Numbered from the stretch's first letter, positions 22,552 through 34,891 are shown. The stretch is 64,000 bases of DNA from Ustulina deusta (GCA_023159155.1 JAJNNX010000046.1:124001-188000), one strand, 5' to 3'. Program-made: numbers and translations. The notes: generated by a model not told the origin, from the sequence alone.

Positions 22552-23940
22552 CTACATGACTGCGCACATGGGCTTGTTCTCCAACGCAATGATCCGATCG
22601 TTCAGACTCTTCACGGCTTCTTCGTTGAGTCGCCGCTCATCGCCCAGCGTTCTCTCGAGGTCCTTGAGTCTCTCTTGATAGTGCTCCTTGAGTCTCTCTT
22701 GATAGTGCTCCTTGAGAGCCTCGACGACGAGCTTGTTCTCGGCCGCCGTGTTCCGCATCGTGGCCTCCATGTCCGCGAGCTCCCGCTTATGCTCCTCCTT
22801 CATGCGGACCAGTTCCATCATGACTTGCTGGCCTGCCGCCGTATCCCTGAGCGCCTTGTTGCCCTTGCCCATCTCCTCCTGGAGTTGGACGAAGAACGGT
22901 TGGTTGGCCATGAGCGTTTGCGCGATCGAGCGCGCCGATTCGGCGGTTCCTGCGTATCTGATGGCTTTCGCCTCCCATGCTAACAACACTTTCCAGAACT
23001 TGGTCTTCAGCTCCTTCTCTCGCGCCAGTCCTTCTTCGTTCGATACCTTGTCCCACATGCTCGTTACCAGTACCACGTTCTTCAGGTTGTTCTCTCCCGT
23101 CAGCTTCTGGAACATTTGCAGGTTCTTCGTCGCGTGATGAGTCACTCGCGTGTCCGAAATGGGATGCAGATAGATTATCCCCGAGAGCTTCATCTCGTTT
23201 CTATAGGCTGCGGCGAGGTAATCGGCAATGAGCTGCAGTACTTCGCTATCCGACAAGGTGGTGTCGGAGAACCCCGGCGTGTCGACGAAGCGGACCACTC
23301 GTCCGTCGATCTTGGTCTCGATTACTTCGATATCCCGTGTGCCTGCGAAGGACGAAAGAAATGTTAGTCTATGATACCTCTGATTCGGGAGTCGGGAGCC
23401 GTGAAGAAGACGCACAGGATGTGAGGCTGTGTCCGATGTTTAAATCCTCGCGTCCTGTCACTTTAGATATGAAAGTCGTCTTGCCGGATCCTGTCATTCT
23501 AAGAGAGGCTGTAAACGTCCATCCTTGGAACCGACGAAGCGAAGCGAAAGTGAGTGACATGTACGGCTGGGGGCCACATACCCCATGACGGCGATGAGCA
23601 GGTCCTGGCCTTTCCAAAATCTCTGAACTACAGATTTCGTATACTTGAGCGCAGATGAGCCCCTCTCGCCATCGCTGCCATTCTCCATCATCCAACTAGA
23701 AGCTGCTGCATAGGAATCGTTCAGCGAGCCCCGGGTATCTGGCGCAACAGCACCGTGTTGTCCAGCCCTGGAAGGCTGTCGACCGTCGAATGTGCGTCCA
23801 TAGTGTTCAGATGGGAAATAGTGAGGCGGAAGCTGGCCGGGTTGGGATGCAGGAGAGGACAAGTCGCTAACGGGCTCGGCAGTATCGACGAGGTCGAATT
23901 CGTCGTCAGAAACAGCAGAATGTTCGTTGATGACGGCCAT
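22552..23940 (-). CDS. AIG1/GIMAP-like GTPase with coiled coil and CaaX box
   Basis: Three exons (23582-23940, 23416-23498, 22552-23342) give 410 residues; all junctions keep frame. Residues 1-105 are a low-complexity leader. The P-loop GMTGSGKT is assembled across the first intron at residues 120-127. Switch/G3 is VDTPGFSDTT (167-175), and LVTSMWDKV stands in for the guanine-specificity motif. This order matches AIG1/Toc34-type P-loop GTPases rather than septins. From about residue 290 the protein is a charged coiled coil. It contains an exact 8-residue duplication (KEHYQERL twice). The last four residues are CAVM, a classic CaaX farnesylation signal, so the protein is probably anchored to an internal membrane. 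Plant and animal relatives act in immunity and lymphocyte survival; fungal members are mostly uncharacterised. Confidence 0.82.
22663..22710. repeat. Perfect 24-bp tandem duplication inside the GTPase gene
   Basis: Two identical 24-base units lie head to tail at 22663-22686 and 22687-22710. Together they encode KEHYQERL twice on the minus strand. The length keeps both the reading frame and roughly one coiled-coil heptad turn. Perfect identity at the DNA level suggests a recent duplication. Confidence 0.9.
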
Positions 23941-24720
23941 TGTAGAAAAGATGGTACAGAGTAAACGATGAATCTAGTTGCGCATCCTTCTGCCTATGTT
24001 GTGCTTAGACGGGAACCCATAGGCAAGATGGACAGAGGACTGGTGATTTATTAATAGTAGCAGGCAATCATGTCAAGATATAAGTATTCAGGGTCCAAGG
24101 TTCACATGCTGGTTGCCTCCGGGGAGGTGGGGGCAGGATGGGCCAGAGGGGGGACCTGAGTACTAGGCAGGCATGCATTTAGGTACCTAAGTACCTAGTT
24201 AGGTATTTACCTGTATGGCAAGATTAGACTAGCTGACGTCACAACTTCAACCCAACCAACATGATGGCTTTTTCCATAGTAGAGAAAGTAACTATCTAGA
24301 GTACTCTCTCTTGGTGGTCACACATTTCCGCCCACATTAGCAATGTATTTGTACATGTAGCCATATAGAGATACAGATTATTTTTTTTGGTCTTCTCTCA
24401 CTGCCTTGTTGAGGAAGATGCCTTGACGAAGCACCCCGATGAGTTGACCCCGTAAGTTGAAGTCCTGACCAGAGGAAGAAGCCCAGATAGGCCGGTCGAG
24501 ATCTGTCGAGGTAGGCGTCTGACATAACAGCAACAAGTTGCTATGCGTACTTTGTGGATTGGCTCCAGCTTATCGACAGCAAACTTTGACGGAGGTTCCT
24601 GTCCTCGGCAGGGTGTACATTTGTAGGATCTCTTCTCTCCTTTCCACTAGATTGCGGACCATAGATACCAAATATAGAAGCAGAAAATGAATCCCCTCCA
24701 AGGATGGTTACAACAACAGG
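23941..24720. other. Intergenic; no gene seen
   Basis: Promoter of the GTPase gene on its left. It holds a dense palindromic tract of GGTACCTAAGTACCTAG type near 24180-24212. No supported gene. Confidence 0.5.
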
Positions 24721-25764
24721 TCATCTAAACCACCAATTGGCCGAAGCGTTGGGTTCGGCTTCGTGCCCAACGCTCCTGACGCTATGCCACCAGCCTTGGG
24801 GGATGAACAGTGCATCGCCCGGACTCAACATAGTTTCCCAGATCTCCCTCGATGCATTCGTATCGACCCAGATGGCACGATGGAGCCCGTCGCGTTCCGG
24901 ACCATCCATCATCTCGGGGCCGCGGAAATGAGAGTTCCCCGCAGCCCCCAGGCTTCTGCGAACATCTTGAAATACCGACAATCCGGCCCTCGGCCGCAGC
25001 AGACGGACAATTTTGTACCCAACCAATTGACAGAACAGGTTGGGGTTGGGATCTCGGTGTAACGGCGTATAGGTGGGCTGCAGCCCCAGCCAGATACTCG
25101 AGTTGTAAATATCTCCTTTTCCGGCTCGGCCTACAATTTCGGGCACAGGTAAGTCGTCCCCCAAGGGCGGAGGGAGACTTCGGATGTCAGACTGCGCGAT
25201 ATAGAGCTGCTTCACGCGATGCGAAGGACTATATTTGCTCCTGTTGTACCGCGAAGCCTGAACGACGAGGCTAAGCGGCGCATCGAACTGTTGAAAACGC
25301 GATTGGCCGTTCTGTGCAGACTCTAGCAAGTGGCCGATCAGCCCGCACAGAAGACGGCTATCCTCTGTGATCGGTTCGCTGTCGAGCCATGCTTGAAACT
25401 CTCGCAGGCAGTTTAACGAACATGCCGAAGATTTGTCGTCTCGTGACGATGTCATCAGTTCATAGGACACGACCGTACGAGGAAAAGACTCCAACTTGCC
25501 GCCGAACGAGACTGGGCCCTCCTCTGGGTCCCTGTCCGTGACCCAGTTCTCCATAGCTGGCAGGTGGTGGAAGTCTCGCATATGCACCGGGACGGCAGGC
25601 TCCCAGGCTAGCGAACGGAAAGCCTCCACATCGACGGCACCATAAGTAGCCGTAACATCGTGGTAGGAAGCGTGGGAGGCGGGTGTCGTGCCGCGTGGCG
25701 GCTTAAGATGCCCGGTCAGCGACTTGAACGCTTGAAATCCCCCATGTGGTGATATTCGGCGCAT
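24721..25764 (-). CDS. JmjC/cupin-8-type Fe(II)/2-oxoglutarate oxygenase
   Basis: A single exon of 347 residues. The facial triad of the cupin fold is visible: His236 and Asp238 in TPLHRDPNPN, and the distal His327 in IPQGWWHSVRS. Lys251 in GYKIVRLLRP is a good candidate for binding 2-oxoglutarate. The region SPGDALFIPQGWWH is the standard JmjC/cupin-8 signature. The arrangement matches small JmjC hydroxylases (FIH1, JMJD5 or TYW5-like) rather than multi-domain histone demethylases. No signal peptide and no DNA-binding domain are present. The probable reaction is oxidation of a protein or RNA side chain with release of CO2 and succinate; the substrate is unknown. The ATG at 25764 gives a natural start. 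Confidence 0.85.
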   Translation of the reverse strand: MRRISPHGGFQAFKSLTGHLKPPRGTTPASHASYHDVTATYGAVDVEAFRSLAWEPAVPVHMRDFHHLPAMENWVTDRDPEEGPVSFGGKLESFPRTVVSYELMTSSRDDKSSACSLNCLREFQAWLDSEPITEDSRLLCGLIGHLLESAQNGQSRFQQFDAPLSLVVQASRYNRSKYSPSHRVKQLYIAQSDIRSLPPPLGDDLPVPEIVGRAGKGDIYNSSIWLGLQPTYTPLHRDPNPNLFCQLVGYKIVRLLRPRAGLSVFQDVRRSLGAAGNSHFRGPEMMDGPERDGLHRAIWVDTNASREIWETMLSPGDALFIPQGWWHSVRSVGHEAEPNASANWWFR

Positions 25765-27259
25765 CCTCTAGGCGAGCAGCGAGAACACCATCCAATAAGT
25801 ATAACGATCTCCGTCTATCCGATCCCTTTTCTTTTTTTTTCTTTTCCTCAGCACTTGCATGCACCTCCGATACTGCCGACGTTGAATACCTCGGCGTTGT
25901 GAGAGTGCAATAATGACATTATTGTTTGATACCTGGTAGATGCCCTTCCTGAAGGGAGGTAGCTCAGCGAATGGCCTGGTCAGATGTGGGTATTCATAAT
26001 TCCATGTCATATATGGATGGATATAAATCAACCCACGAAATCCTTCGTCTCTCAAGGCGCTACCCTACTATCTAACCAGATTCCGGAGTGAGGCAGGCGA
26101 GATATAGGAACGGAAGCCCCAGGCACGGTTTAATATCCACATACATATGCAGGTAGGTACATATGTATGTATATACAGACCTTAGGTACTTATGTAGTAT
26201 GTTGGTAGTCAGTTAGGGTACCTACACCGTACCTCGGTACCATTGTAAGGCTGTCACTTATCAGTGGACATGCTACCCCCCTCATGGGCAGGTCTCGGTA
26301 CCTTTAAGGCTACCTAGGACTACCTACCCTACCTTAGGTAAGGACTTAGATAGGTATCAGCTGAAGAGATAGACAAGAGTCAGCGCACAGGCCACGATAG
26401 ATTGGGGGCTGAGTAGATACCTGGATACCTAATCTACCTCAGATGCCACCGTATAGGTAGGTGATCCGGCTTATCGGGTTGTAAATCTCCTGTTATAAGC
26501 CTAGCTCGCTCACCAACATGGTTCAGGCATAGCTCAACAAGCCTTTTTTGCCTGGTTTTGTCTGCCAATTTCCACAAATTCCACCCCCGCCGGCCACAAC
26601 CTCCATTGCCGTACACTGCATACAACAATCAATCTATCTCGATATCGACAATACCTCGCCATCCAGTGTATCACCGCTGTCATCACCACCACGCCCGCCA
26701 CCTGTCTACCTACCTCTGCCTACCTACCCAACACCGCGACTACACAACTGCCACCGCTGTAGACCCAAAAAAATAAATAAAAAAGGACCACCTACCTCTT
26801 GCACATCAACACCGCCTCACCACCTCGCCACCTCGCCACATCACAACATCACAGCCTACAATCCCCAGGCACCATACCAGACCCCCCATCCCCCTCCGTC
26901 GGCCTGTCTGCCTGTCTGCCTTTCTCTCCTCTGCCCGGCCTCCTCGCGCCCTCGACTCGCCGGCAACGACATTCCCTAGACCATCCACCCGCCCGCGCGT
27001 CATGCAGGTGATATAGTGTCGATGGTGCTCTTGTCCCCCTTTCTCTCTCTCTTCCCTTCCAATTGCCCCAGATCAGTGGACTAGACAAGGTCACAGGGGT
27101 CGTCGTTCTAGACCGACCTCCCTTCGCCCCCTCCCCCGCCCTACTGTCGCGAGCCCCTCCAACGCGACATCGAAGACAGCGAAACGCGCCTCGAGCCCGA
27201 CCCCCAACCCGCCGTGCTTCCTCCCTTCTGCCCCTTGGCCCCTCGACCCTCCTGCCAAT
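25765..27259. other. Intergenic and 5' region of CK2 beta; no separate gene
   Basis: 26140-26430 is full of TAGGTA/GGTACC motifs. 26560-27250 is strongly C-rich and pyrimidine-rich, as in promoters and long 5' UTRs of highly expressed fungal genes. Open frames there are Pro/His-rich and have no signature, so they are not called. Confidence 0.5.
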
Positions 27260-28311
27260 ATGATGTCCTCGTCCTCGGGCACTCCTGAGTCCTGGATCTC
27301 CTCCTTCTGTTCACTGCTGGGCCACGAGTACTTCGCCGAGGTCTCGGAGGAGTTCATCGAGGATGACTTCAACCTCACCGGCCTGCAGACCCAGGTCGCC
27401 ATGTATAAGGAGGCTCTCGAGGTAGGATGGTACTCTTTTTCCCCTTGTCGCTCGCGCTAATCCGCCCGCCCTCCCTTCAGATGATACTCGACGTAGAGCC
27501 CGAAGAAGACGACGAGGACGACGAAGAGGAGGACGAAGAGGAAGACGAGTCCATCGAGGGCGTGGAACGGATGCGGCACGGCGAGCGTCGAAACCACAGC
27601 CGCATCGCGAGTGACTTGTCCGTCATCGAATCCTCTGCCGAGATGCTCTACGGCCTCATCCACCAGCGTTTTATATGTTCGCGAGCAGGCATCCAACAGA
27701 TGTCGGAAAAATACGAGCTTGGCCACTTCGGGGTCTGCCCCAGGAGTCACTGTGAGCAAGCCCGCACGCTCCCCGTCGGCCTCTCTGATATACCCGGGGA
27801 GGAGACGGTCAAGCTTTTCTGTCCCTCTTGCCTCGACGTATACGTACCCCCCAACAGCCGTTTCCAGACAGTGGATGGCGCTTTTTTCGGCCGCACATTT
27901 GGCGCCCTTTTCCTCCTCACCTTCCCAGAGTACGATCTTACCAAACGAGGTGCTGATGTTCTGGCCGGCGCGCGGGTCCCGGACGACGACAAGGAGATGC
28001 TGAACGGCATGTATCGATGCAATGTAGCGCCAAGTCTAGGCAGGGCCAAGATCTACGAACCTCGTATCTATGGCTTTAGGGTATCCGAGGTAGCTCGGTC
28101 GGGTCCGCGAATGCAATGGTTGAGGGACAAGCCAAATGACTTGTCAGAATTAGACGAGGCACGACGATTTGCCGAGGAAAACCCGGAAAGCGATGACGAT
28201 GACGAAATGAACTTGAATGGACGTCCTGTACGTCGGCTGCGGCAGCGGAGACGGAACGGCCCTGGAGGAGGCAGTCCAATGGAGACGAATGGTGCCGAAT
28301 CGGAACTCTAG
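27260..28311 (+). CDS. CKB1: Protein kinase CK2 regulatory beta subunit
   Basis: Two exons (27260-27421 and 27481-28311) with a 59-base intron encode 330 residues. The start is the first of two ATGs (MMSSSSGTPESW). The sequence SWISSFCSLLGHEYFAEVSEEFIEDDFNLTGL (split here for length) is the invariant CK2 beta N-terminus. A fungal-type acidic insert at about 60-78 (runs of D and E) follows. YGLIHQRFICSRAGIQQM precedes the zinc-binding dimer interface, whose four cysteines are Cys140, Cys145, Cys168 and Cys171 (GVCPRSHC and FCPSC). The C-terminus has a charged extension with a GRPVRRLRQRRR tract. The subunit dimerises through the zinc fingers and recruits two catalytic alpha subunits. The gene symbol is by homology to the yeast paralogue whose acidic insert it shares; orthology to CKB1 rather than CKB2 is inferred. 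Confidence 0.95.
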
Positions 28312-31300
28312 AACATCAATTACCATATCATATCAACCAAAAACCCAGCTCCTCCTCAATTCCAGCCTAGCAGGATTTATCACTGAGGTCGGGCCATGAA
28401 ATTTATACGAATATATGCAACATCCGAGTCCCGAAAGGACAGGTTCGAGAGAAGATCTACTCCTCTCTATTGTGCAAAGCCGATATTTATATGTCCTCAG
28501 GCGCATACGCACGTTCATCATAAGTCCTTTATAGGATCAATCATATAGGGCACCGGTAGATGAGTAAGAAGAACCTCGCACGGCTAAGGGGCGAGGGGAG
28601 CACGTGATTATATGGCATGGCATGGCGTAGCGTGGCGAGGCAAGGCAAGGCAAAGCAAAGCAAGCAAGGCAAGGCAAAGCAAACCAGACGGCGGCTGCAT
28701 TGAATATGACGCCAGGGTAGGTTTGTGAGGCGAGTTATGTCTACTGGGCTCGACTAGTGGCAGGCAGGCACCTGAATGGTGCTGGTGTTGGCCGAGGGTT
28801 ATAGAGTGGTAGTCCGTATCCTAATACAGAAATCATACATCCCTACCTATTAACCAGGGACGACTTTGCGACTAACTTCTCTTGTTAGCCTCTTTGCCTT
28901 TCTTTCCTCTCTCTCTCTCTCTCGTGAGTAGCCTAAGCGACCTACCTGTTCACACAGAACGAGTTGTACGGTAAGAACAGAATAGGGGTAGGTGAGTACG
29001 AGGTCGGTTTTGTTTTTCTATTTATTTTTCATCTCATCCGACCCCCTCTTTATCTGTCGTATTTTTACGCAGGAGGCTCTGACATCGCCCTGTTATCAAG
29101 GGATTATCGGCTTAGCTACAGTCGACAAGAGCATGCTATGGCTTCATACCCTACACACCTACCCTACGGTACAGTTAATGACGTACCTAATTTTGAGGGT
29201 GACGAAGCCCTGCCAAGCACGTTACGGTAGTAGGTTTTCGGGCTGTGTCACAGCCCAAATTAGGAATACTTGGTTTGGTATACCGTGGTCGATTGGACCG
29301 TCATACCTCTTCCCTCAGGCTCTTTCCCTGGTTGGGACAGCGGTTAGCATACCGTTTTTTTTATGGGCTAGCGAGGGGGGGGTAGGAGGAGCCGAGGAGT
29401 CTGAGGGCGGTCTGGCGTTTTATACTCCTAACATCATTCCATGCGCTGCGGGAAACTAGATGGAAGACTGGATATGTATCCCGTCAGTTGTCCTACGTTT
29501 AGAATCGTTTTGGGCTGGCTGGGCGCAATGCAAGGAGCCGATGCTGTTGGCCGAGGTGGGAGGTGGGAGGTGGGTAGGTTCGTTGAGTAGGTTGTTCGGG
29601 GTGTCAGGCCTGGAGCCGTCTTGTCTATGAATATGAGGCGGGACCTGGGAACTCCTCGAGAGCTTGAGCGTAAGGCTTCTCGGTCTTTGCGAATGGTTGC
29701 TGGAATCAGCAGCGTGTAAATAATGAATTATACGTACGGGCACAAGGCTGTTGTGGCTGGAATGGGATTAACCTCGTCAGTTAGCTCACACTTATGCTCT
29801 CATGCTGCTCTCGCTGTACTAGGGGTGTCGGATCGTAAGGGTTTGATTCCCCGTAGCTTGTGGATTCAACTACTCATTCAGGCATATGATGAAGCTCGGA
29901 TTGCATTGTAACTCTCCACGGTGGAGAGAGGGGGGGGGTTATGTATGTATGTATGATATTGTTATTGGGGCTTTACGTAGGTAGATACGTAAATAGGTAT
30001 TATAGATTCGGCCTCTGATTTGGTTCTGCGAAGTTCGTTTTTGGAGTGTTAATTACAAGGATAGGTGTACATTTGCCATTGGTTTGACCCTTTTTGTAAG
30101 TACTTAAGTAGTTATCTATCTGCGTAGTTTTCTCTGCCCCCTCCCCGTTTATTTTATTTTTATTAAAAAAAAATTTTTTTAAATTAGAAAGGAAAAACAT
30201 TCTCTGCATTATGAGTGAATTTCTTGTTGATTGATGCCGATGCGGAAGCTTTTGCTGGAATGTTCTACCCCTATGTAGTTGGCTATTGTGCTACTACCCA
30301 TCAATATAGTACCGTCACAGATTTCTCTGGGGCTACTCGGTTGGTTGTTTGTTCTATTTAGGGGCTTAGGTGTAGAGCTTTGGAATTTTTATCACGGACC
30401 TTTTACTCTCGAATTTCCAGTTAATGATAAACTTTGATGGTGCCACACTCAATATAACAAGCTTATCAATGCCAGGACAAAGGAATCATCATGTATGTAC
30501 ATAGGTAACATTCCTCAGATGAGACGTTTTCTTCACACAACAATAATTATCATTTGCCTAGGTGTGTGGCGGGCAACCAAAGTAAAACCTGATATTACTG
30601 CATACGGCGGCTTTGGCAGCTACGGACCTGGAAAGATCATTAACAAGTCACTGATGTGACTACACTTGAGCTCATCGTTGTGTTGACAGGCATGTCGCTG
30701 CTATCGAGCCTATGGCAACACAATTATGACGCGCCTGTGTTCAAAAAACATGTGTCCTACCCCGTCATCTTGGGCTGTCTCATGTTGTGCAGAAGGTATG
30801 CGCGAGATTCGCCAGGGAACAAAGTCTCAGTCTTCAATGGTCGCCTATTCGTTTGGATCGAGACCAGTCGAGCTAAGTTCCGAGTACGAAAATTAGTTGC
30901 TTAATCCCCTGAGGCTTCTGAAATCCTAGAGGACCTTTGGCATCTTTGAAGATTATTTGTAATTCGAGTATATTCTCTAAACCCTACACTGGGTTTGGAT
31001 CTGGTTATATCTCACAACGTTGACCCGGATTGAGAAATACATACTAGATGGTGTATAAGTCATGGGGCGAATAAATAAACAGTTGCTTGAGATAATGGCG
31101 ATTTCAGCATGACAGCTTGTTTATCTGATGTGTAATCAAGAGCTGAACGCAACACAAAACATGAAATCCACTAGCTGGCTTCTCTTTGAGGAAGCTGTCA
31201 AGAGCGGTTGTTCATGGTGAGTAGCACTATCATGCCGTGTCCTTAATTGCACTATATAGCTACAGCTCAGTCTTCTCCTCCTTGAGATCCGCGATACGAT

Positions 31301-34300
31301 ATACCCTAGATATTCCTTGGTAGTACCGGGTGTACTTTCCCGCACAAGAGGGCTCCGAACCACCCGAGTACCCGCTATGGGCGCACAAGGATCTGATTAT
31401 TGTGAAGGGCAAGAATATACAAGGATCTAGAAACATGGTGGCTCACATGGAGAAAATCAACGAAGGGGGGCTGGCGAGCCCTGCAGACTCAGCATTCCCG
31501 AAATAGGAGATAAAAGAGCACGGGCTCGGACTTCTGGTTCGGGTTCGAGTCTTTAGCGCTAAGCGGTGGTTAATTATCTGTGTTCCGAAGCCAGTTGTGT
31601 TCATATGTCCATGGAACAGTCAATGAATATATCCTGCCATTGGTTGTGTGGTATATGCTAACGTCACTTCGCATAATGCTCCATAACCTTCCCGTTACAC
31701 AATATATAAGATGGGAACTCATTGGAAGGAGAAACTAAGATGAAACGGGCACTGCTTTGCTGACTCGTCAGAAACAATTCGTTAGGGACGTGGAAATGAG
31801 GGTTGAAAGCAATTACATAGAATCTCTTCATACTAGCAATGACTCGCCCAATTGCTTCAATGAGTAATAATTATTTCTATTCAACAAAGCCACGGCACAT
31901 CGCTTCCTTCCTCTTCACGTTTTTACTTACACGAGCTTGTCTTAATGTTTTCTTTAGTGCCCCTCAACTGGTTTGTCGTTCCGGGACCCAGATATGAGGT
32001 CGGGATCTCGGCAGGAAACCTGTCCGGAGCGCTCCGCAACGGGGTATTATCTCACCCGACAACCTCCAACTCCCTTTGGGTGGCTAGGTACAAGTACAGT
32101 ACAGTAAGGGGAAACGGCGTGGCAGTTGCAACAGATGCGGAGAGTGTGGAGGATGCGTGGAGAACGCGGAAATTGAAGCCTACGCTTTGACTGACGGTAT
32201 AGGTTGGGTGATTAGCTTTTGCTAGCTTTTTGTGAATTCAATATCTACGCTATCACGGTGGTCGAAACTATCTATACAGCTATCGGACCATGCTGGCATT
32301 CCTTACCCGTGCTGATGAGATCTACTGGGTACAAAGCAAACTCCCATGTAGAGATGTCAGGGACAGAAGAATTATCGTGCTAGATTAGATGTTGGATGAA
32401 GTCGAGAGCACGAGGTGCTCGAGATCTCTCCGCTATCCACAACAGTTCGGGTGTGGGAGGGATGTATCTCTTAGGTCAATCTGTCTCGCAGCATTGAAGC
32501 CAAGAGCGCCCTGGAGAAAAGATGTGATATTACGTGAATGATGCTCATTCTGGCTTATCAAGTCTGACAGGATCGTATAAGACAACGTACGAGATGCCAA
32601 ACGCCACCGCCAACGCCAACGCCAACGTTACCGCTGCCCCGGGATTTATCGGTGGATGACATCTTAATTCCGAGACCAGCCACGCAAGTGAGGTACTTAT
32701 TACGGTAACCCGATGTCTCATTGCATAAATCGCGATATCAGTGCATTGTGTCCAAAGATCCTGTCGCAAAGCTGGCATAAGCTTGTCGATTAGAAACCCC
32801 GAACTTGAAGACCACAAACCAGCAACACATCTACGTGATCACGTCAGCGATAAGCCAGATCATCGGCTGACTGGGACCGCTCTACTAGGTCATGAAACAG
32901 AAAAGAGGACACCGGATGCCAAGACAGTTGCTGAGCGCAGCTATGCACGGTAGGTATTATCTAGTAAGTAGTATTCACTACTAGGTTCAATTGCCAATGA
33001 CGACGACGTACTGTGACAACCAATGAGAGGATGGAAACCGACTCGGCGCTCTCGGCGGGCTGAGTAACCTCAGTCAACTGTTTCGGGGTACCTAGATGGG
33101 AAACTTAGATAGACAACACTGTTCTGAACCTTATACTTCTTATTGGCTTCGGCTGCGATTCTGAGAAGGCGAGCTGGGATTGTGACAGGACCTGCACGTG
33201 CAGCATCTGCGACATGCATGGCAAGGAACGTATGATACTGGCCACAAAGCTTATATTAAGTAATAGTATGTATAGATGTGCGTCTCTGCTGCTACTGCAT
33301 CTGCATACAACTGCTGTCAGACCAGTAGGCATGTGGAAGGAAAACCAGAGAGTGCCTCTCGTGGTACAGCATAATCTGTCTAAGTAGTCTACACGTAGGT
33401 GCGCTCCCTACCTAGTGTAGATCACTGTAGCGTTGCGCGAGAGTGTAGGTATTTGGGACGGTAGGACCCCTCAAGAGAGGAAAGATCTGCATATCTGGAT
33501 TAATAATCCCGGCCTCTAGAAAACATCCGAGAGCCCGTCTTGGTGAGACAGAGAGCATCTTCACCCCTACATACCTACCCGGTATACACGTGTAGGTGAC
33601 AGCATGTTACCCTGCACCCGGAATCCCGTGCATATTTTCTGATATGACGCACCGGCGTGCTTATTATTAATTAGTCGTCGAATTTGAGCAGGTTAGTGTA
33701 CCATCTTAATAAAAGCAGCGCAACAAAATTGAGCTATCTATCTAGTATCCATACACTACCTACAGTAAAACCATACAGCCAATTGCCTATCGCAGACCGC
33801 CAAGGTGCGGTAATCTCGCCTTAACCCTTGTCGCAACACCGTATAATGTCTTGGTCGGCTAACGAATAAGACGAAGGGGATGCCTAGGACGGGAGGATGT
33901 CGTCGAATGCACATACATTCATAATGATTCATTCTGGCACCATGGCCAAATCATGACTAAGTAACAAACGCTGGTTTAGTTGCAACACTCAATTCAGGCT
34001 AGTCACAATTGACAGCATCACAGCTTAGCTCAACATTACTCATTATGGCTCCTCCGGGAGGACACTCTTGACTCGTGGCTATGTGCGGGGAATTCTACTG
34101 ACACCACAAACACACGGGTCGGTAGTTTAGATCTATTCTAGAAAAGTAAAAGCGTTGAAATGAAGGGCGGCAAGTTCTCCGGACGCGATTCCAAATGCGA
34201 CCTCAGCGCGATTCTAGCGCCCGTTGATTCATAATCTGCCCGGTACCAGAAGAGCCAGAACCAAGCTCCTTTTCACTATGCGTACGTAACGTGTTGCAAC

Positions 34301-34800
34301 AAGGTAGCTAACATGTTTAGACTAGGAGGGAGGCTAGTCTAAGACGAGTAGTACCGGTAGGTATAATAACTTTCTAACCCTGTAGTGTTGGGAAGACGAC
34401 TTGGCTCGCCTTGCTCGGCCGACATCTCCGTGGGGGACCTAGAAGGGGCAATAATCCATCCATTCACGCCAAGAACGATGCAGAAGAGCGGGTACCAAAA
34501 ATTGACGTGAAAGAGGAGGAAGAGGGAAAAAAAGAAAGATTTGGAACTTTATCTCCGTTGCACACTGCTGACCAAGTGGGGGTTTACGACACTTCCCGAA
34601 CCCTTTATTATACATTATATTGACCCAACACCCTAACTTTCCGCTTGTGTTTTTGAACAATCCTGCCTTTCCTGTACCTTGCTGGCCTGGCTTGCTGTTC
34701 CTGCTCGGCTTCTGGTATTGGGTGGCCCTTTTTATTTTTATTTTCCTTTCTTTCCTTCCCATGTCCGCTTGGCCAGCTTCTCATCGGTCTAAGTTGGACC
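28312..34800. other. 6.5-kb gene-poor region
   Basis: No reading frame here shows a family signature, convincing splicing or a signal peptide. It includes a GGCAA/GCAAA-type pentamer-rich stretch at 28617-28685, a (CT)n tract near 28910-28923, an A9T8 palindromic run near 30164-30180 and a GCCAAC hexamer run near 32600-32625. Non-coding RNA genes cannot be excluded; no tRNA cloverleaf was found. Confidence 0.5.
28617..28685. repeat. Degenerate GGCAA/GGCAT pentamer repeat
   Basis: About 13 consecutive five-base units of the type GGCAT, GGCGT, GGCAA and AGCAA, imperfectly repeated, just downstream of the CK2 beta gene. Confidence 0.75.
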
Positions 34801-34891
34801 GTTGCGCTAGACTGTTGCACTAAGCCGTTGCACTAAGCCGTTGTGCTAAGCCGTTGTGCCAAACCGTTGCGCCAAACTGTTGTGCTACGCC
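34801..34891. repeat. Seven tandem copies of a 13-bp unit upstream of the PDR transporter
   Basis: Exactly seven 13-base units run from 34801 to 34891 with no gap. The consensus is GTTGYRCTAAGCC; copies two and three are identical (GTTGCACTAAGCC). The array ends 279 bases before the ATG of the ABC transporter, so it is in its leader or proximal promoter. Differences between units are mainly transitions. A role as repeated protein-binding sites is inference. Confidence 0.9.

Noticed and set aside
26548..27011. Pro/His/Ser-rich open frames before the CK2 beta gene
   Set aside because: C-rich, low-complexity leader or promoter sequence; no conserved pattern and no splice logic.
30160..30185. 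A9T8 palindromic run as a terminator hairpin
   Set aside because: No gene ends near it, and AT runs are common in fungal intergenic DNA.
31536..31556. GGTTCGAGTC T-loop-like sequence, possible tRNA
   Set aside because: The stem around it does not pair beyond one or two bases and no matching acceptor, D or anticodon arms were found.
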